46,896 bases of DNA from positions 1 to 46,896 of the forward strand of contig WAKF01000056.1 in the NCBI GenBank assembly GCA_015523465.1, written 5' to 3'. The position numbers and the translations under genes are program-made. Within the stretch, counting starts at the first letter, position 1, and every line of letters starts with the position of its first letter. Positions 1-7,718 of this stretch are shown in pieces. This DNA comes from Aeropyrum sp. GTDB lineage: Archaea > Thermoproteota > Thermoprotei_A > Sulfolobales > Acidilobaceae. The notes beneath the pieces are model-generated. The model ran no database searches. It saw only the letters and a list, made by a program, of their open reading frames with translations, and was not told the DNA's origin.

Positions 1-315
1 GGCAATGAACGGCAAGAAAGAGCCCTAGCTGCCGAATGCGCCTTAGAGGTGCTAAAGGACGACGGGTTGCCCCCTGACGAGCTGGAAGTAATGAAGGCCC
101 TATTAGACCACTACGCTAAGTGGGGTACAAGCTACATGTACATTGACCAGCTACAGGAATCTATGGAAGCTAGTTACGAGTGGCTACTTAAGACGCTAAG
201 GGAGCTCCAGACTAAGGGCCTAGTATATTTATACCGTGATCCTAGGCTAGGCCTTAGAGTAGGCTTTGCTAAAAGGGCTAGGGAGGTCCTACAGGCCTGC
301 AGGACTTCCCCCTGA
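1..315 (+). CDS. Partial protein of unknown function with a winged-helix-like C-terminus
   Basis: The reading frame is open from the first base of the window to the TGA at 313-315, so the true start probably lies upstream; a GTG at 49 would give an 88-residue form. The visible part looks like a winged helix: helices around 'LEVMKALLDHYAKWG', a recognition-like segment 'ASYEWLLKTLRELQTKGLV' and a turn with 'YLYRDPRLGLRVGF'. Such a fold often binds DNA in small archaeal regulators, but I do not recognise a named family. The gene faces away from the minus-strand operon beginning at 577. The function is inferred from the fold only. Confidence 0.5.
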   Translation, partial: GNERQERALAAECALEVLKDDGLPPDELEVMKALLDHYAKWGTSYMYIDQLQESMEASYEWLLKTLRELQTKGLVYLYRDPRLGLRVGFAKRAREVLQACRTSP

Positions 316-576
316 CACTATTAAGTCTACTATAGCTACAACCGAGGCGATATTCTTGAGGGGGGGTAGCCCAACTTAACATTCCACGAGGTTTAATGTA
401 GTTATTACCTTTTGCATCAAGAATGGAGTGTTACCTACGCGAAAAATGCGGGATCCCGCTCCAGAGTTCCTCGCGAGCTAGTAGAAGTAGATCAATTTCC
501 TAGACCTTGGTTAACCGGGGGGTTAACGAAGGATTGAGTGGGTGGAAAGTATTTGGCGGTGGTTCACTTAGGTATG
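316..576. other. Intergenic region with two perfect inverted repeats
   Basis: This 261-base stretch lies between two convergent genes. It carries a 12-base palindrome GCGGGATCCCGC at 448-459 and a stem-loop at 510-527 (GTTAACC, four G, GGTTAAC). No open frame of useful size, tRNA or C/D-box pair is visible. The inverted repeats could help end transcription from either side, but there is no long T tract. Confidence 0.4.
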
Positions 577-1812
577 CTATCGCTCCATGTAGTTCTCGAG
601 GGTTACTCTGGGTTTTAGCAATGAAATCCTATGCTTAAGAGAAGCCCATGCTTTTATAAGGGACTTTGCAGCCTCCTCCAGCTCCCTCTCACTAGGATTT
701 CTGAGTATAGGGTCCCTGCTCAGGGCTCTCTTCACAGTCTCCTTTATATGCCAGTTGCCTACGGGAGCATAGTAGCTGGGAGTTATTTCCCTCACTATCA
801 CGATGTCGGCTATCTTACCCCTCTTCTCCAACGACTCTAGCACAGCCTGTTTCGCCGCAGAGAACCCTCCATCATCAGCCTCCCGCCTCCCCCGGGGATC
901 CTCTAGAACCCTCCAGACAGTAGGCTTTGAAGCATCGGGCGTCCATAGGCCTCCAGGATGCCATGCTTCGACCCATTCAACCCACCCAGGGCCGGGTTTG
1001 AGTATTATAAGGAACCTGTTACCCAGGTACTCTGAGTAATAGACCTCTAAATCTCCTATCTCCCTCGCACCCCTAAGTCTTTCCCTATGGCTAGCTGAGA
1101 GGGCCTCGTCAACGGCGGTTATAGCCCATCTCGTAGGAACTATCTTCCTCCTCCCCAGCCTGCCTAGGAAGCCTAGGCTGAGCGCCCTCTGGATAGTATA
1201 TACGCTTACCCCCGCCTCGTAGAGCTCTCTTATAGCGTAGCTAGCCTTAACGTCATCCCATATAATCCTTTCTAGGGGTCGGGGGAGAGAGGGGTTACTA
1301 CCTACCCTGACACTCTTAGCAGGGGCTGTAGGACCTACGGGCTTAGTCTCACCATTAAACGTAACCTTAGGCACAGGCCTCTTCTCCAGCTCAACCTCGC
1401 TGTCAACGGGCCTTACTGAAAGAGGGGCTAAGCCCACCTCCGACTCATAGAGTTTCTCGTAAGGCTTCTTCGCGTTAACCTTGACGGAAGCCGCTATAAG
1501 CTGGCTCCTTAGCCGTACTATCACGTCTAGGGGAATCCTAGACATCGCCCAGCCCTGAGGATCCTCGAACTTCCTAGCCTCAGGCCCCCAGACTCCCGGG
1601 GGCACCATGTAGTAGAGGTTGACCTTAGGGTAGCCGTGCTCCCCTACAAGGGCTGAAGGCGGTGATGCGCCTTCAACCTTCCTCTCCCACCCAGCCCTAG
1701 ATAGGGCTTGTACCTGGCTCCTCAGCCTATCCAGTATGGGGCATGTTGGGAGCCCGCATAGCCTCCGATACCCTTTACACCTTGTGCAAAGCTCTGGGGG
1801 TATCCTTGGCAC
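577..1812 (-). CDS. nreA: Nre-family archaeal DNA repair protein (NreA/NreB type)
   Basis: A 411-residue protein of the archaeal Nre family, which has been linked to DNA-damage tolerance and binding to the PCNA clamp. The N-terminus carries a zinc-binding cluster (C9, C12, C19, C24 in 'LCTRCKGYRRLCGLPTCPIL'), as is usual in this family. The two long conserved domains follow, including 'YPKVNLYYMVPPGVWGPEA' and 'RKIVPTRWAITAVDEALS'. The extreme C-terminus 'RVTLENYMER' resembles a PCNA-interacting box (QxxhxxFF type) with Arg in place of Gln and Tyr-Met as the hydrophobic pair; that reading is inference. The start is GTG. It is the last gene of the minus-strand operon, 19 bases after the SPOUT-like gene. 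Confidence 0.8.
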   Translation of the reverse strand: MPRIPPELCTRCKGYRRLCGLPTCPILDRLRSQVQALSRAGWERKVEGASPPSALVGEHGYPKVNLYYMVPPGVWGPEARKFEDPQGWAMSRIPLDVIVRLRSQLIAASVKVNAKKPYEKLYESEVGLAPLSVRPVDSEVELEKRPVPKVTFNGETKPVGPTAPAKSVRVGSNPSLPRPLERIIWDDVKASYAIRELYEAGVSVYTIQRALSLGFLGRLGRRKIVPTRWAITAVDEALSASHRERLRGAREIGDLEVYYSEYLGNRFLIILKPGPGWVEWVEAWHPGGLWTPDASKPTVWRVLEDPRGRREADDGGFSAAKQAVLESLEKRGKIADIVIVREITPSYYAPVGNWHIKETVKRALSRDPILRNPSERELEEAAKSLIKAWASLKHRISLLKPRVTLENYMER

Positions 1813-1831
1813 AGCTCAAAGCACCCTCCAC

Positions 1832-2290
1832 CTACCCCTCCTTCACATATCTAGCTACATGGTATAAAATGAGGGCCGCCTCAGCCACAGGTCCTAGCTT
1901 ACCCTTAACGCCCTCGAGATAAACCTTTCGGGCCCCTGCGAGTTCGTGAGGGGAAAACTCGGGATCCCCCCCGCTAAACACTATTAAAATTCTACCTTTG
2001 GAAACCGGGGGGTTGACGGGATTTATCTGTTCTTCAGCGTAGGACCTAGTCACAGCCACTATAGTGTCGGGCTTGAATATTTCAATAGCGTCTTCAAGGT
2101 CGGGGAGCACTATTAGCCTCGCATTGAGTTTTAGAGCTAGCCTCATAGCCTCGGGTACGCCGCTCTGAGCAGCCCCGCCATAGGCCTTTGTGATAACTAG
2201 CGTATTGAACCCGAGGCTGAATACTAGCCTAGCCATATCCACGACCCTTTGAACACTGCTCACGTTATGGAGCACAGGTACTACCTCCAT
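1832..2290 (-). CDS. SPOUT/SpoU-like predicted RNA methylase (often labelled RecB-family nuclease)
   Basis: A 152-residue single-domain alpha/beta protein. The N-terminal 'VVPVLHNVSSVQRVVDMAR' and 'FNTLVITKAYGGAAQSGVPEA' match my memory of a small archaeal family annotated either as SpoU-like rRNA methylase or as RecB-family nuclease (COG4080). The Gly-rich segment 'ILIVFSGGDPEFSPHEL' and the C-terminal helix could form the SPOUT cofactor knot. No nuclease motif is visible, so the methylase-like label is preferred. It sits 12 bases downstream of the C5 methyltransferase gene and 19 bases upstream of nre, and is clearly co-transcribed. The exact substrate cannot be told from the sequence. Confidence 0.55.
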   Translation of the reverse strand: MEVVPVLHNVSSVQRVVDMARLVFSLGFNTLVITKAYGGAAQSGVPEAMRLALKLNARLIVLPDLEDAIEIFKPDTIVAVTRSYAEEQINPVNPPVSKGRILIVFSGGDPEFSPHELAGARKVYLEGVKGKLGPVAEAALILYHVARYVKEG

Positions 2291-2302
2291 CCTCCTTACA
2301 CC

Positions 2303-3277
2303 TCAACCATCATCTAGGAGAAACGCGAGGTATTCAGCTATAGCTCTAGCCAGCGGAGGGGGAACAGCTTCCCCCACCATATTGTATTGGGCATCTCTAC
2401 TACCAAGGAACACGTGGTAGTCGGGAAAGCCCATAAGCCGTGCTTGCTCCCTAACAGTCAATAACCTATCCTCGAAGGGGTGAATGAACCTGCTAGTGCC
2501 CATAACAGTAGGAGCATGGTCGTCGGGGTCAAGCCTCACATAGTTAGGCAGCCTTCTACCCCCAGCACCCTCAAACTCTATCAGCCCCTCACCCCTCCTA
2601 AGTCTGTGAACCCTCCTCCTATGCCTCTTAGGAGGCTCAGGGGGCTCTTCGTGGTTTGGAGGCCACGAAGAGCCTGGAGGTGGTAGGTCCTTCAGGGCCT
2701 CCCACACAGTAGGCCCCCTAGCCTTTGGGGGCTTTAACTTTACATTGGACACGAAAACTCTAACCCTCCTACTAGGAGTCCCATGTTCTTCGGCCCTGAG
2801 GACGTTGAAGTATACATCCCTGAAGCCTGCATGTGTTAGTTCTCTCCTTATAGCTGAGGCTATAGGCCTCTCCATAATTCCCGGGACGTTCTCTATGACA
2901 AAGAACCTGGGCTTTAACTCGCCTATCAGCCTTATAGCGTGGAGGAACAACTGGCCTAGGGGGTCCGAGTATAGCCTATCTGCAGGATCCGGCATCCTCC
3001 TAGGGTTAGCGCCCGTGAATGGCTCGCAGGGAGGACTGGCTATTACTACGTCAACCTCCCCAGGGGCTAGCGATGCTAGGGAAGCTATCTCAACACCTCG
3101 CACCTCCTTCACGTCATCCGCTATAACTAGAGCATGAGGAAAGTTGAACTTGTAGGTCCTAGCCGCCGGAGGATAGTTATCTAGAGCAGCCACTACTTTA
3201 AATCCAGCCTCTTCAAACCCCCTACCGAAGCCCCCACCCCCCGAGAAGAGGTCAATAACCGTATAGCCTCCTCTCAT
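2303..3277 (-). CDS. Cytosine-5 DNA methyltransferase, solitary
   Basis: A complete 324-residue C5-methyltransferase that transfers methyl from S-adenosylmethionine to cytosine. Motif I is '[18 protein letters not shown]' (residues 9-26). Motif IV is 'SPPCEPFTGAN', with the nucleophile C84. Motif VI is 'ENV' at 129-131. A motif VIII-like segment 'GTPSRRVRVF' (about 166-175) has Ser where Gln is usual. Motifs IX ('RLLTVREQARLMGFPD') and X ('NMVGEAVPPPLARAI') are both present. The target-recognition region is short and rich in Pro and Arg. No restriction endonuclease gene is adjacent. It overlaps the end of tfe by 26 bases, so it is translated from the same mRNA as a general transcription factor. 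DNA is the expected substrate, but RNA cannot be excluded by eye. Confidence 0.85.
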   Translation of the reverse strand: MRGGYTVIDLFSGGGGFGRGFEEAGFKVVAALDNYPPAARTYKFNFPHALVIADDVKEVRGVEIASLASLAPGEVDVVIASPPCEPFTGANPRRMPDPADRLYSDPLGQLFLHAIRLIGELKPRFFVIENVPGIMERPIASAIRRELTHAGFRDVYFNVLRAEEHGTPSRRVRVFVSNVKLKPPKARGPTVWEALKDLPPPGSSWPPNHEEPPEPPKRHRRRVHRLRRGEGLIEFEGAGGRRLPNYVRLDPDDHAPTVMGTSRFIHPFEDRLLTVREQARLMGFPDYHVFLGSRDAQYNMVGEAVPPPLARAIAEYLAFLLDDG

Positions 3278-3821
3278 CCCTGGCTATCTCCTCCTCAAGC
3301 CTCCTAATCTTCTCCCTAAGCTTCTCAACGCCTGCAGATCTGCTATCTTCTTCGAGCACAGAGCCGCATCGGGGGCATAGGTAGTCGTGTTTCAACGCCT
3401 CCTCGAGGGTATATCTTGAGCCGTCATGGGGGCAAACGTAGAACGTGTTTGCCTCCTCAAACACAAGCCTCTCCTTGAGCTTCTGGAGCACCATCTTCTT
3501 CCTGTTAAGGAGTACTATGTTTATGCTGTCAGCGTCTACTCTCCAGAAGTACCTGGCAACCTCCTTCTCCGGGTGCCTCTTTCTTCTATGAACTGCTATA
3601 CCGTAATCCTCGAGTAGCCTCAGCACTCTCCTAATCTCGCTCTGTTTATAGCCGGTCATACTCTCTATGTCATCGTCGCTGAGGCCCCCCCGAGAAGACT
3701 CGCTTAGTATAAGGTGGAATATATGTACTGCCTTGCTCGGATCTATATTATCTGCCTCTGCAGCCTTACGAACGAAAGCTTCCAAGCTCTTCAACGGGTC
3801 ACTGGAGTTACGCTCTTTCAA
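3252..3821 (-). CDS. tfe: Transcription factor E, TFIIE-alpha homologue
   Basis: A 189-residue homologue of the alpha subunit of eukaryotic TFIIE, which helps RNA polymerase open promoters. The N-terminal half is an extended winged helix ('[19 protein letters not shown]', '[18 protein letters not shown]'). A helical linker leads to a zinc-ribbon region, '[17 protein letters not shown]' to 'YLCPRCGS'. Only three cysteines are in place (C130, C149, C152); the fourth position holds Asp, with His at 132, so metal binding may be altered. A charged C-terminal coiled tail follows. The start overlaps the end of trm56 by 14 bases, and its end overlaps the methyltransferase gene by 26 bases. Confidence 0.92.
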   Translation of the reverse strand: MKERNSSDPLKSLEAFVRKAAEADNIDPSKAVHIFHLILSESSRGGLSDDDIESMTGYKQSEIRRVLRLLEDYGIAVHRRKRHPEKEVARYFWRVDADSINIVLLNRKKMVLQKLKERLVFEEANTFYVCPHDGSRYTLEEALKHDYLCPRCGSVLEEDSRSAGVEKLREKIRRLEEEIARDERRLYGY

Positions 3822-4356
3822 CCCTCTTACCCCTCACACTCTCCACCAGCCTTAACCTCCACCCCTCATACTCAATGTTTACCCACTCACCCCTAAATAG
3901 CCTATCTAGAAACAATGCGAGAGCTGCAACCTCGCTATGAGGTTGTTGGCCCACAGACACGTTGTAAGTAGACTCTTCGTAGTAGAACTTCTCGACCTTC
4001 TCAGCACCAACTACTATCAGTTTAGGTTTAGAGTTTGAAGCTATTAGGGGTATCGTATCGTCTAGGTTAACACCATACATGGTAAGATGGATAACCTCTC
4101 CCCCCCTCTTCTTCCACTCTCTCACGTACCTCCTACCATTAACTCCACACTCAAAGTGGAAGGGTCCTCCCCAGGCTTCTACAACCTTCAAGATACTGTT
4201 GGTAATCGAGTCGTCGCATACCCCTTCTAGTATGAGGCCGTTAGCTCCGAAAGCACGGGCAACCAGGGCGACGTGAGTTGTTATCCTTTTATCCCTTTCA
4301 GGCCTATGGCCTAGCCTAAGAACATAAACCTTGCCATAAGGGCCTCCAGGCTTCAC
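3808..4356 (-). CDS. trm56: tRNA (cytidine-56-2'-O)-methyltransferase
   Basis: A 182-residue SPOUT-class enzyme expected to 2'-O-methylate cytidine 56 in the T loop of archaeal tRNAs. The N-terminal signature '[20 protein letters not shown]' is characteristic of the family, followed by '[14 protein letters not shown]'. The C-terminal half contains the knot region with '[17 protein letters not shown]' and '[19 protein letters not shown]', typical of SPOUT methylase cofactor sites. Its start overlaps the hflX stop by 4 bases and its end overlaps tfe by 14 bases. Having this protein suggests the lineage does not rely on a guide RNA for this position, as Pyrobaculum is thought to. Confidence 0.9.
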   Translation of the reverse strand: MKPGGPYGKVYVLRLGHRPERDKRITTHVALVARAFGANGLILEGVCDDSITNSILKVVEAWGGPFHFECGVNGRRYVREWKKRGGEVIHLTMYGVNLDDTIPLIASNSKPKLIVVGAEKVEKFYYEESTYNVSVGQQPHSEVAALALFLDRLFRGEWVNIEYEGWRLRLVESVRGKRVERA

Positions 4357-5465
4357 CTCCTCCCCCCGCTACCCCCCTTAGAGTCTATTTTGAGGGTTAA
4401 CGCTAAGAGGTCTCTTAGAAGGTCGAGACCCTCCCCCGTTACCGCTGAGGTGGGCACGGCTCCTACGTAGCCGGGCATCTTGGAGGCTATGCTAGCGACT
4501 AGCTCCAGCTTAGCCCTGGGGTCGCTTGCTGCATCAACCTTGTTAACAGCTAGTATGGTAGGTACGCCGATGGCACCTATCCTAGCCAGGGTCTGGAACC
4601 CTGCTCTAACTTTTTCCTCGACCTCACCTGGAGGCTCAGAAGCGTCAACGACGAATACTATGGCATCGGAATATTTAATCTCTGCCAGCGTAGCATGGAA
4701 TGCCTCAACTATCTCGGGTGGAACATCTCGTATGAAGCCCACAGTATCTACAGCAACAACCTTTCTACCATCAAGCCCTCCCAGCCCCCTAACTACACCG
4801 TACTTAGGGTGTAAGGTGGTAAAGTACTCGGGACCCACAGGTCTCCTATGACCTGTAAGAGCGTTGAATAGGCTAGTCTTCCCTGCCGAGGCATAGCCTA
4901 CGATGCCCACATGAAACATGCCAGCCCTAGCCCTGCTTCTAAGCCTAGACTCCCTAAGACTCCTAAGGCCCTCCAGCTCCCTCCTTATCTTAGCCAGCCT
5001 CCTAGTAAGGTGGCGATAGTACTCGTCTACAGCATATTTACCAGGACCTAGGAAGCCCGGTAGCTCGCTCATCTTACTTCTCCTTACAAGCTCACGGACC
5101 AGGGGGAGCTCATGGCGGATCCTTGCAGCCTCTATCTGAAGCTGGGCCTCCTTGCTGCTAGCATGTTTGGCGAAGATCTCCAGTATAAGCATAACCCTGT
5201 CGACGACACGGGCTCGAGTAGACTTCGCCAGTATAAACACTGAGGAGGGCTTCAAGTCGCCATAGTAGATTACGGTAGACGCTCCATTCTCTTCTAAAGA
5301 TCTTGAGATGGATTCTAGGAGCCCCTTCTTAATCCTTCCTTCATATCTGCTACGTATAATAGAGGCTACCTCGTACCCTGCAGTCTCAGCCAGTGAAAGG
5401 GCCTCGTCTAGGTGCCTAAGGAATTTCCTAGGCACTACTAGGACCGACTTCTCCCTCCCTGTCAA
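4353..5465 (-). CDS. hflX: GTPase HflX
   Basis: A 370-residue ribosome-associated GTPase of the HflX family. The N-terminal alpha/beta domain (about 1-110) is followed by a helical linker with the family hallmark '[20 protein letters not shown]'. The G domain then follows, with G1 'GYASAGKTS' (190-198), G3 'DTVG' (240-243) and G4 'NKVD' (308-311). In other organisms HflX binds the large subunit and can split stalled or hibernating ribosomes; that role is carried over by homology. The gene overlaps MBF1 by 4 bases upstream and trm56 by 4 bases downstream, so translation of the three is probably coupled. Confidence 0.93.
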   Translation of the reverse strand: MTGREKSVLVVPRKFLRHLDEALSLAETAGYEVASIIRSRYEGRIKKGLLESISRSLEENGASTVIYYGDLKPSSVFILAKSTRARVVDRVMLILEIFAKHASSKEAQLQIEAARIRHELPLVRELVRRSKMSELPGFLGPGKYAVDEYYRHLTRRLAKIRRELEGLRSLRESRLRSRARAGMFHVGIVGYASAGKTSLFNALTGHRRPVGPEYFTTLHPKYGVVRGLGGLDGRKVVAVDTVGFIRDVPPEIVEAFHATLAEIKYSDAIVFVVDASEPPGEVEEKVRAGFQTLARIGAIGVPTILAVNKVDAASDPRAKLELVASIASKMPGYVGAVPTSAVTGEGLDLLRDLLALTLKIDSKGGSGGRR

Positions 5466-5959
5466 TCCTCATCCCTGTCGACGACCACAATGTCGCCCAG
5501 AGTTACGTAATCCTCCCCGCCCTCGCCATAATAGGTTTCTTCGTCTACTACAGGCTCTAACAACTTAACTCTTAACACCTTCTCAATCCTCCTAGCAAGG
5601 TCTATGCTAGGCTTAACCTTCCCGCTTTCAATCTTCCTAAGCATGGACTCGCTTATCCTAAGCCTCTGTGCAAGGGCGCTAGTAGACCATCCTCTAGCCT
5701 CCCTAGCCTCCCTAATCCTCTCAGCGTAATCCTCTACGAGGTCATAAACCTCGGGGCCACGCCTAGCCCGCTTCCTAACATGCTTAACAGACCCCTCTTC
5801 AACCGCCCTCCGAGACGCTAGCTTAGCCCTTCCCGCACGATAGAGCCTCTCAAAGCAATCAATGCACAAGTACATGGGTGCACCTTCAACTTCAGCGTAT
5901 ATAGGTCGTCCCACAATTCTCCTCCCGCAGACCTCACAGTAATACTCGCCTGAAACCAA
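5462..5959 (-). CDS. mbf1: Multiprotein bridging factor 1 homologue
   Basis: A 165-residue archaeal MBF1. An N-terminal zinc ribbon has 'CEVCG' (C8, C11) and 'CIDCF', then a basic linker, then a Cro-type helix-turn-helix, '[20 protein letters not shown]' followed by '[20 protein letters not shown]'. The tail is acidic. The eukaryotic homologue bridges activators to TBP; archaeal MBF1 has been reported to associate with ribosomes, which would suit its place ahead of hflX. The start is TTG, with GGAGGGGGG further upstream. It is the first gene of a seven-gene minus-strand operon. A TATA-like GTTTAAAC at 6033-6040 could serve as the promoter. Confidence 0.9.
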   Translation of the reverse strand: MVSGEYYCEVCGRRIVGRPIYAEVEGAPMYLCIDCFERLYRAGRAKLASRRAVEEGSVKHVRKRARRGPEVYDLVEDYAERIREAREARGWSTSALAQRLRISESMLRKIESGKVKPSIDLARRIEKVLRVKLLEPVVDEETYYGEGGEDYVTLGDIVVVDRDED

Positions 5960-6032
5960 CCCTACGAATACACCCCCCTCCAGGGAATAGTAATGTATCC
6001 CGGGAGGGTTGTACTTTAGGTTTCCTGGGAGA

Positions 6033-6069
6033 GTTTAAACCTCTTTTACTGTGGTTAGCATCTTATAAA
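6033..6069. promoter_or_regulatory. Divergent promoters for mbf1 operon and PAN
   Basis: TTATAAA at 6063-6069 is centred 28 bases before the PAN ATG at 6094, the spacing expected for a leaderless archaeal transcript. GTTTAAAC at 6033-6040 is a plausible TATA box for the minus-strand mbf1 operon, leaving a leader of about 50 bases. There is no experimental evidence. Confidence 0.5.
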
Positions 6070-6093
6070 CCCCCCTCTCCCTTAAGAAGCTTC

Positions 6094-7320
6094 ATGGGTG
6101 GTGGAGTGCCGGTTCACAGTAGTAGAGAGAGTGCTAGGAATTCTAGAAATGCTCCCTCAGTAGAGGATCTTGAAGTGAGGCTTCTTAAGGATAAAATTAG
6201 GAGTTTGACTAAGGAGAAGTTGAGTCTTCAGAGGGAACTAGAGTACTATAGGAACGAGTTGAATAAACTCTTAACTCCGCCCTACATAGAGGCTGTGGTA
6301 CTCGAGGTTTTAGATGGTGGTAGGGTGATAGTTAAGAGTACTACTGGCCCCAACCTCATAGTTAACGTTGCTGCGGGAGTAGACGTCTCGAGGCTAAGGC
6401 CTGGGACCGTCGTAGCCCTCAACAACAGGGGCTCAACTATAGTGGAGGTCCTACCAGGAAGATACGACCCTATGGTAAAGGCTATGGAGGTCGAGGAGAA
6501 GCCTAATGTGAGATTCGGCGATGTAGGCGGGCTTAGAGAGCAGATAAGGGAGTTGTACGAGGTTGTAGTCCTCCCTCTAAAGAAGCCCGAGTTATTTAGA
6601 GAGATGGGTATAGAGCCCCCCAAGGGAGTCCTACTCTACGGCCCCCCGGGCACAGGGAAGACATTACTAGCTAAGGCTGTAGCGGGCGAGACCAACGCTA
6701 CCTTCATAAGAGTCGTCGCCAGCGAGCTAGTAAACAAGTTCATCGGGGAGGGCGCCAGACTCGTCAGGGAAATCTTTAGGCTCGCCAGGGAGAAGGCGCC
6801 CTCAATAGTATTCATAGACGAGATAGACGCCATAGCATCTAGGAGGCTAGACCTAGGCACCAGCGGCGATAGAGAAGTTCAAAGGACTCTGGTACAACTC
6901 TTAGCAGAGATGGATGGTTTCGACCCTCTAGGCAATGTTAAGGTTATAGCTGCGACTAACAGGATAGACCTGCTAGACCCCGCTATATTGAGGCCTGGGA
7001 GGTTTGATAGGATAATTGAGGTGCCTTTGCCGGATAGGGATGGTAGGCTCGAGATCCTAAGGATTCATACTAGAAATGTAAGGTTGGCTGCGGATGTGAA
7101 CCTAGCTAGAATCGCCGAGATCACCGAGGGATTTAGCGGGGCCGACCTTAAGGCTGTGGTTACTGAGGCAGGCTACTATGCTATTCGTAGAGGCCGGAGG
7201 GAAGTTAGTATGGAGGACCTGGTAGATGCCGTCGAGAAGGTTAGAAGGAGCCTTGAGAAGAGGAGAAATGTTATGCCGAAGCCTGGTGGCTCCGGCTCTT
7301 CGGGTCTCATCATGATTTAG
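6094..7320 (+). CDS. pan: Proteasome-activating nucleotidase (PAN), AAA ATPase
   Basis: A 408-residue hexameric AAA ATPase that unfolds proteins and feeds them to the 20S proteasome. An N-terminal coiled coil (about 22-60) is followed by the OB domain (about 64-125). The AAA module has Walker A 'GPPGTGKT' (183-190), pore loop 'KFIGEGA' (215-221), Walker B 'IVFIDEID' (238-245) and the second region of homology '[20 protein letters not shown]'. Family members normally end in a hydrophobic-Tyr-X (HbYX) tail that opens the proteasome gate. Here the C-terminus reads 'GSSGLIMI', with no tyrosine. The leaderless ATG sits 28 bases after a TATA box. The 3' end overlaps the convergent rpo8 stop by 4 bases. 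Confidence 0.95.
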   Translation: MGGGVPVHSSRESARNSRNAPSVEDLEVRLLKDKIRSLTKEKLSLQRELEYYRNELNKLLTPPYIEAVVLEVLDGGRVIVKSTTGPNLIVNVAAGVDVSRLRPGTVVALNNRGSTIVEVLPGRYDPMVKAMEVEEKPNVRFGDVGGLREQIRELYEVVVLPLKKPELFREMGIEPPKGVLLYGPPGTGKTLLAKAVAGETNATFIRVVASELVNKFIGEGARLVREIFRLAREKAPSIVFIDEIDAIASRRLDLGTSGDREVQRTLVQLLAEMDGFDPLGNVKVIAATNRIDLLDPAILRPGRFDRIIEVPLPDRDGRLEILRIHTRNVRLAADVNLARIAEITEGFSGADLKAVVTEAGYYAIRRGRREVSMEDLVDAVEKVRRSLEKRRNVMPKPGGSGSSGLIMI

Positions 7321-7655
7321 CCTTGGCTCCTCTTAATACACAAGTAGTACTTTACATTGTCCTGAAGGCCTATAGGGGGCTCGAAAAGGAATAGTATCCC
7401 CCATAGGCTCAGCAGCTCTGCATTATCCCTCGAAGCGGCTAGGTAGCCGTGAGCGCAGAAGTCGTAAGGGTCTAGGTTTTCAGGCCTCGAATCCGATACT
7501 AGTATTTCCAGCGTGTCACCCTCCTCTACCGAGAATAAGTTTTCTATTACGTCGAAGGTTATCGTTCTATCGCCGGCTCTAGCCCTGGCTATTCTCTGCC
7601 CTCTAAGCTTTCCAGGCTCAACCTTCTCAACGATAGCCTTAAGAACCAGCTCCAT
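7317..7655 (-). CDS. rpo8: Probable RNA polymerase subunit Rpo8 (RpoG)
   Basis: A 112-residue protein that fits the crenarchaeal Rpb8 homologue: an OB-like beta barrel with '[19 protein letters not shown]', an SDxxPE-like segment '[19 protein letters not shown]', and a closing '[12 protein letters not shown]'. These match my memory of the Sulfolobus subunit, which is found mainly in crenarchaea and korarchaea. No other polymerase gene is nearby. It is transcribed from a TATA box shared with divergent tgtA (GTATAAAC, 7691-7698), whose centre lies about 40 bases before this ATG. Its end overlaps that of PAN by 4 bases. Confidence 0.7.
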   Translation of the reverse strand: MELVLKAIVEKVEPGKLRGQRIARARAGDRTITFDVIENLFSVEEGDTLEILVSDSRPENLDPYDFCAHGYLAASRDNAELLSLWGILFLFEPPIGLQDNVKYYLCIKRSQG

Positions 7656-7690
7656 CCAAGCCCACCCGTGTAAGCCCTTCCGCCGCGAGA

Positions 7691-7698
7691 GTATAAAC
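7691..7698. promoter_or_regulatory. Bidirectional TATA box between rpo8 and tgtA
   Basis: GTATAAAC is centred 25 bases before the GTG at 7719 and about 40 bases before the rpo8 ATG on the other strand. The spacing favours 7719 over the GTG at 7707 as the tgtA start. Confidence 0.5.
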
Positions 7699-7718
7699 TC
7701 CTATGGGTGCTAAGGCCT

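Noticed and set aside
2745-3137. 130-codon plus-strand ORF inside the C5 methyltransferase gene
   Set aside because: Antisense to a gene with clear catalytic motifs, Ser/Pro-rich product without family features.
4480-4851. 123-codon plus-strand ORF inside hflX
   Set aside because: Low-complexity Ser/Thr-rich shadow of a G-domain coding region.
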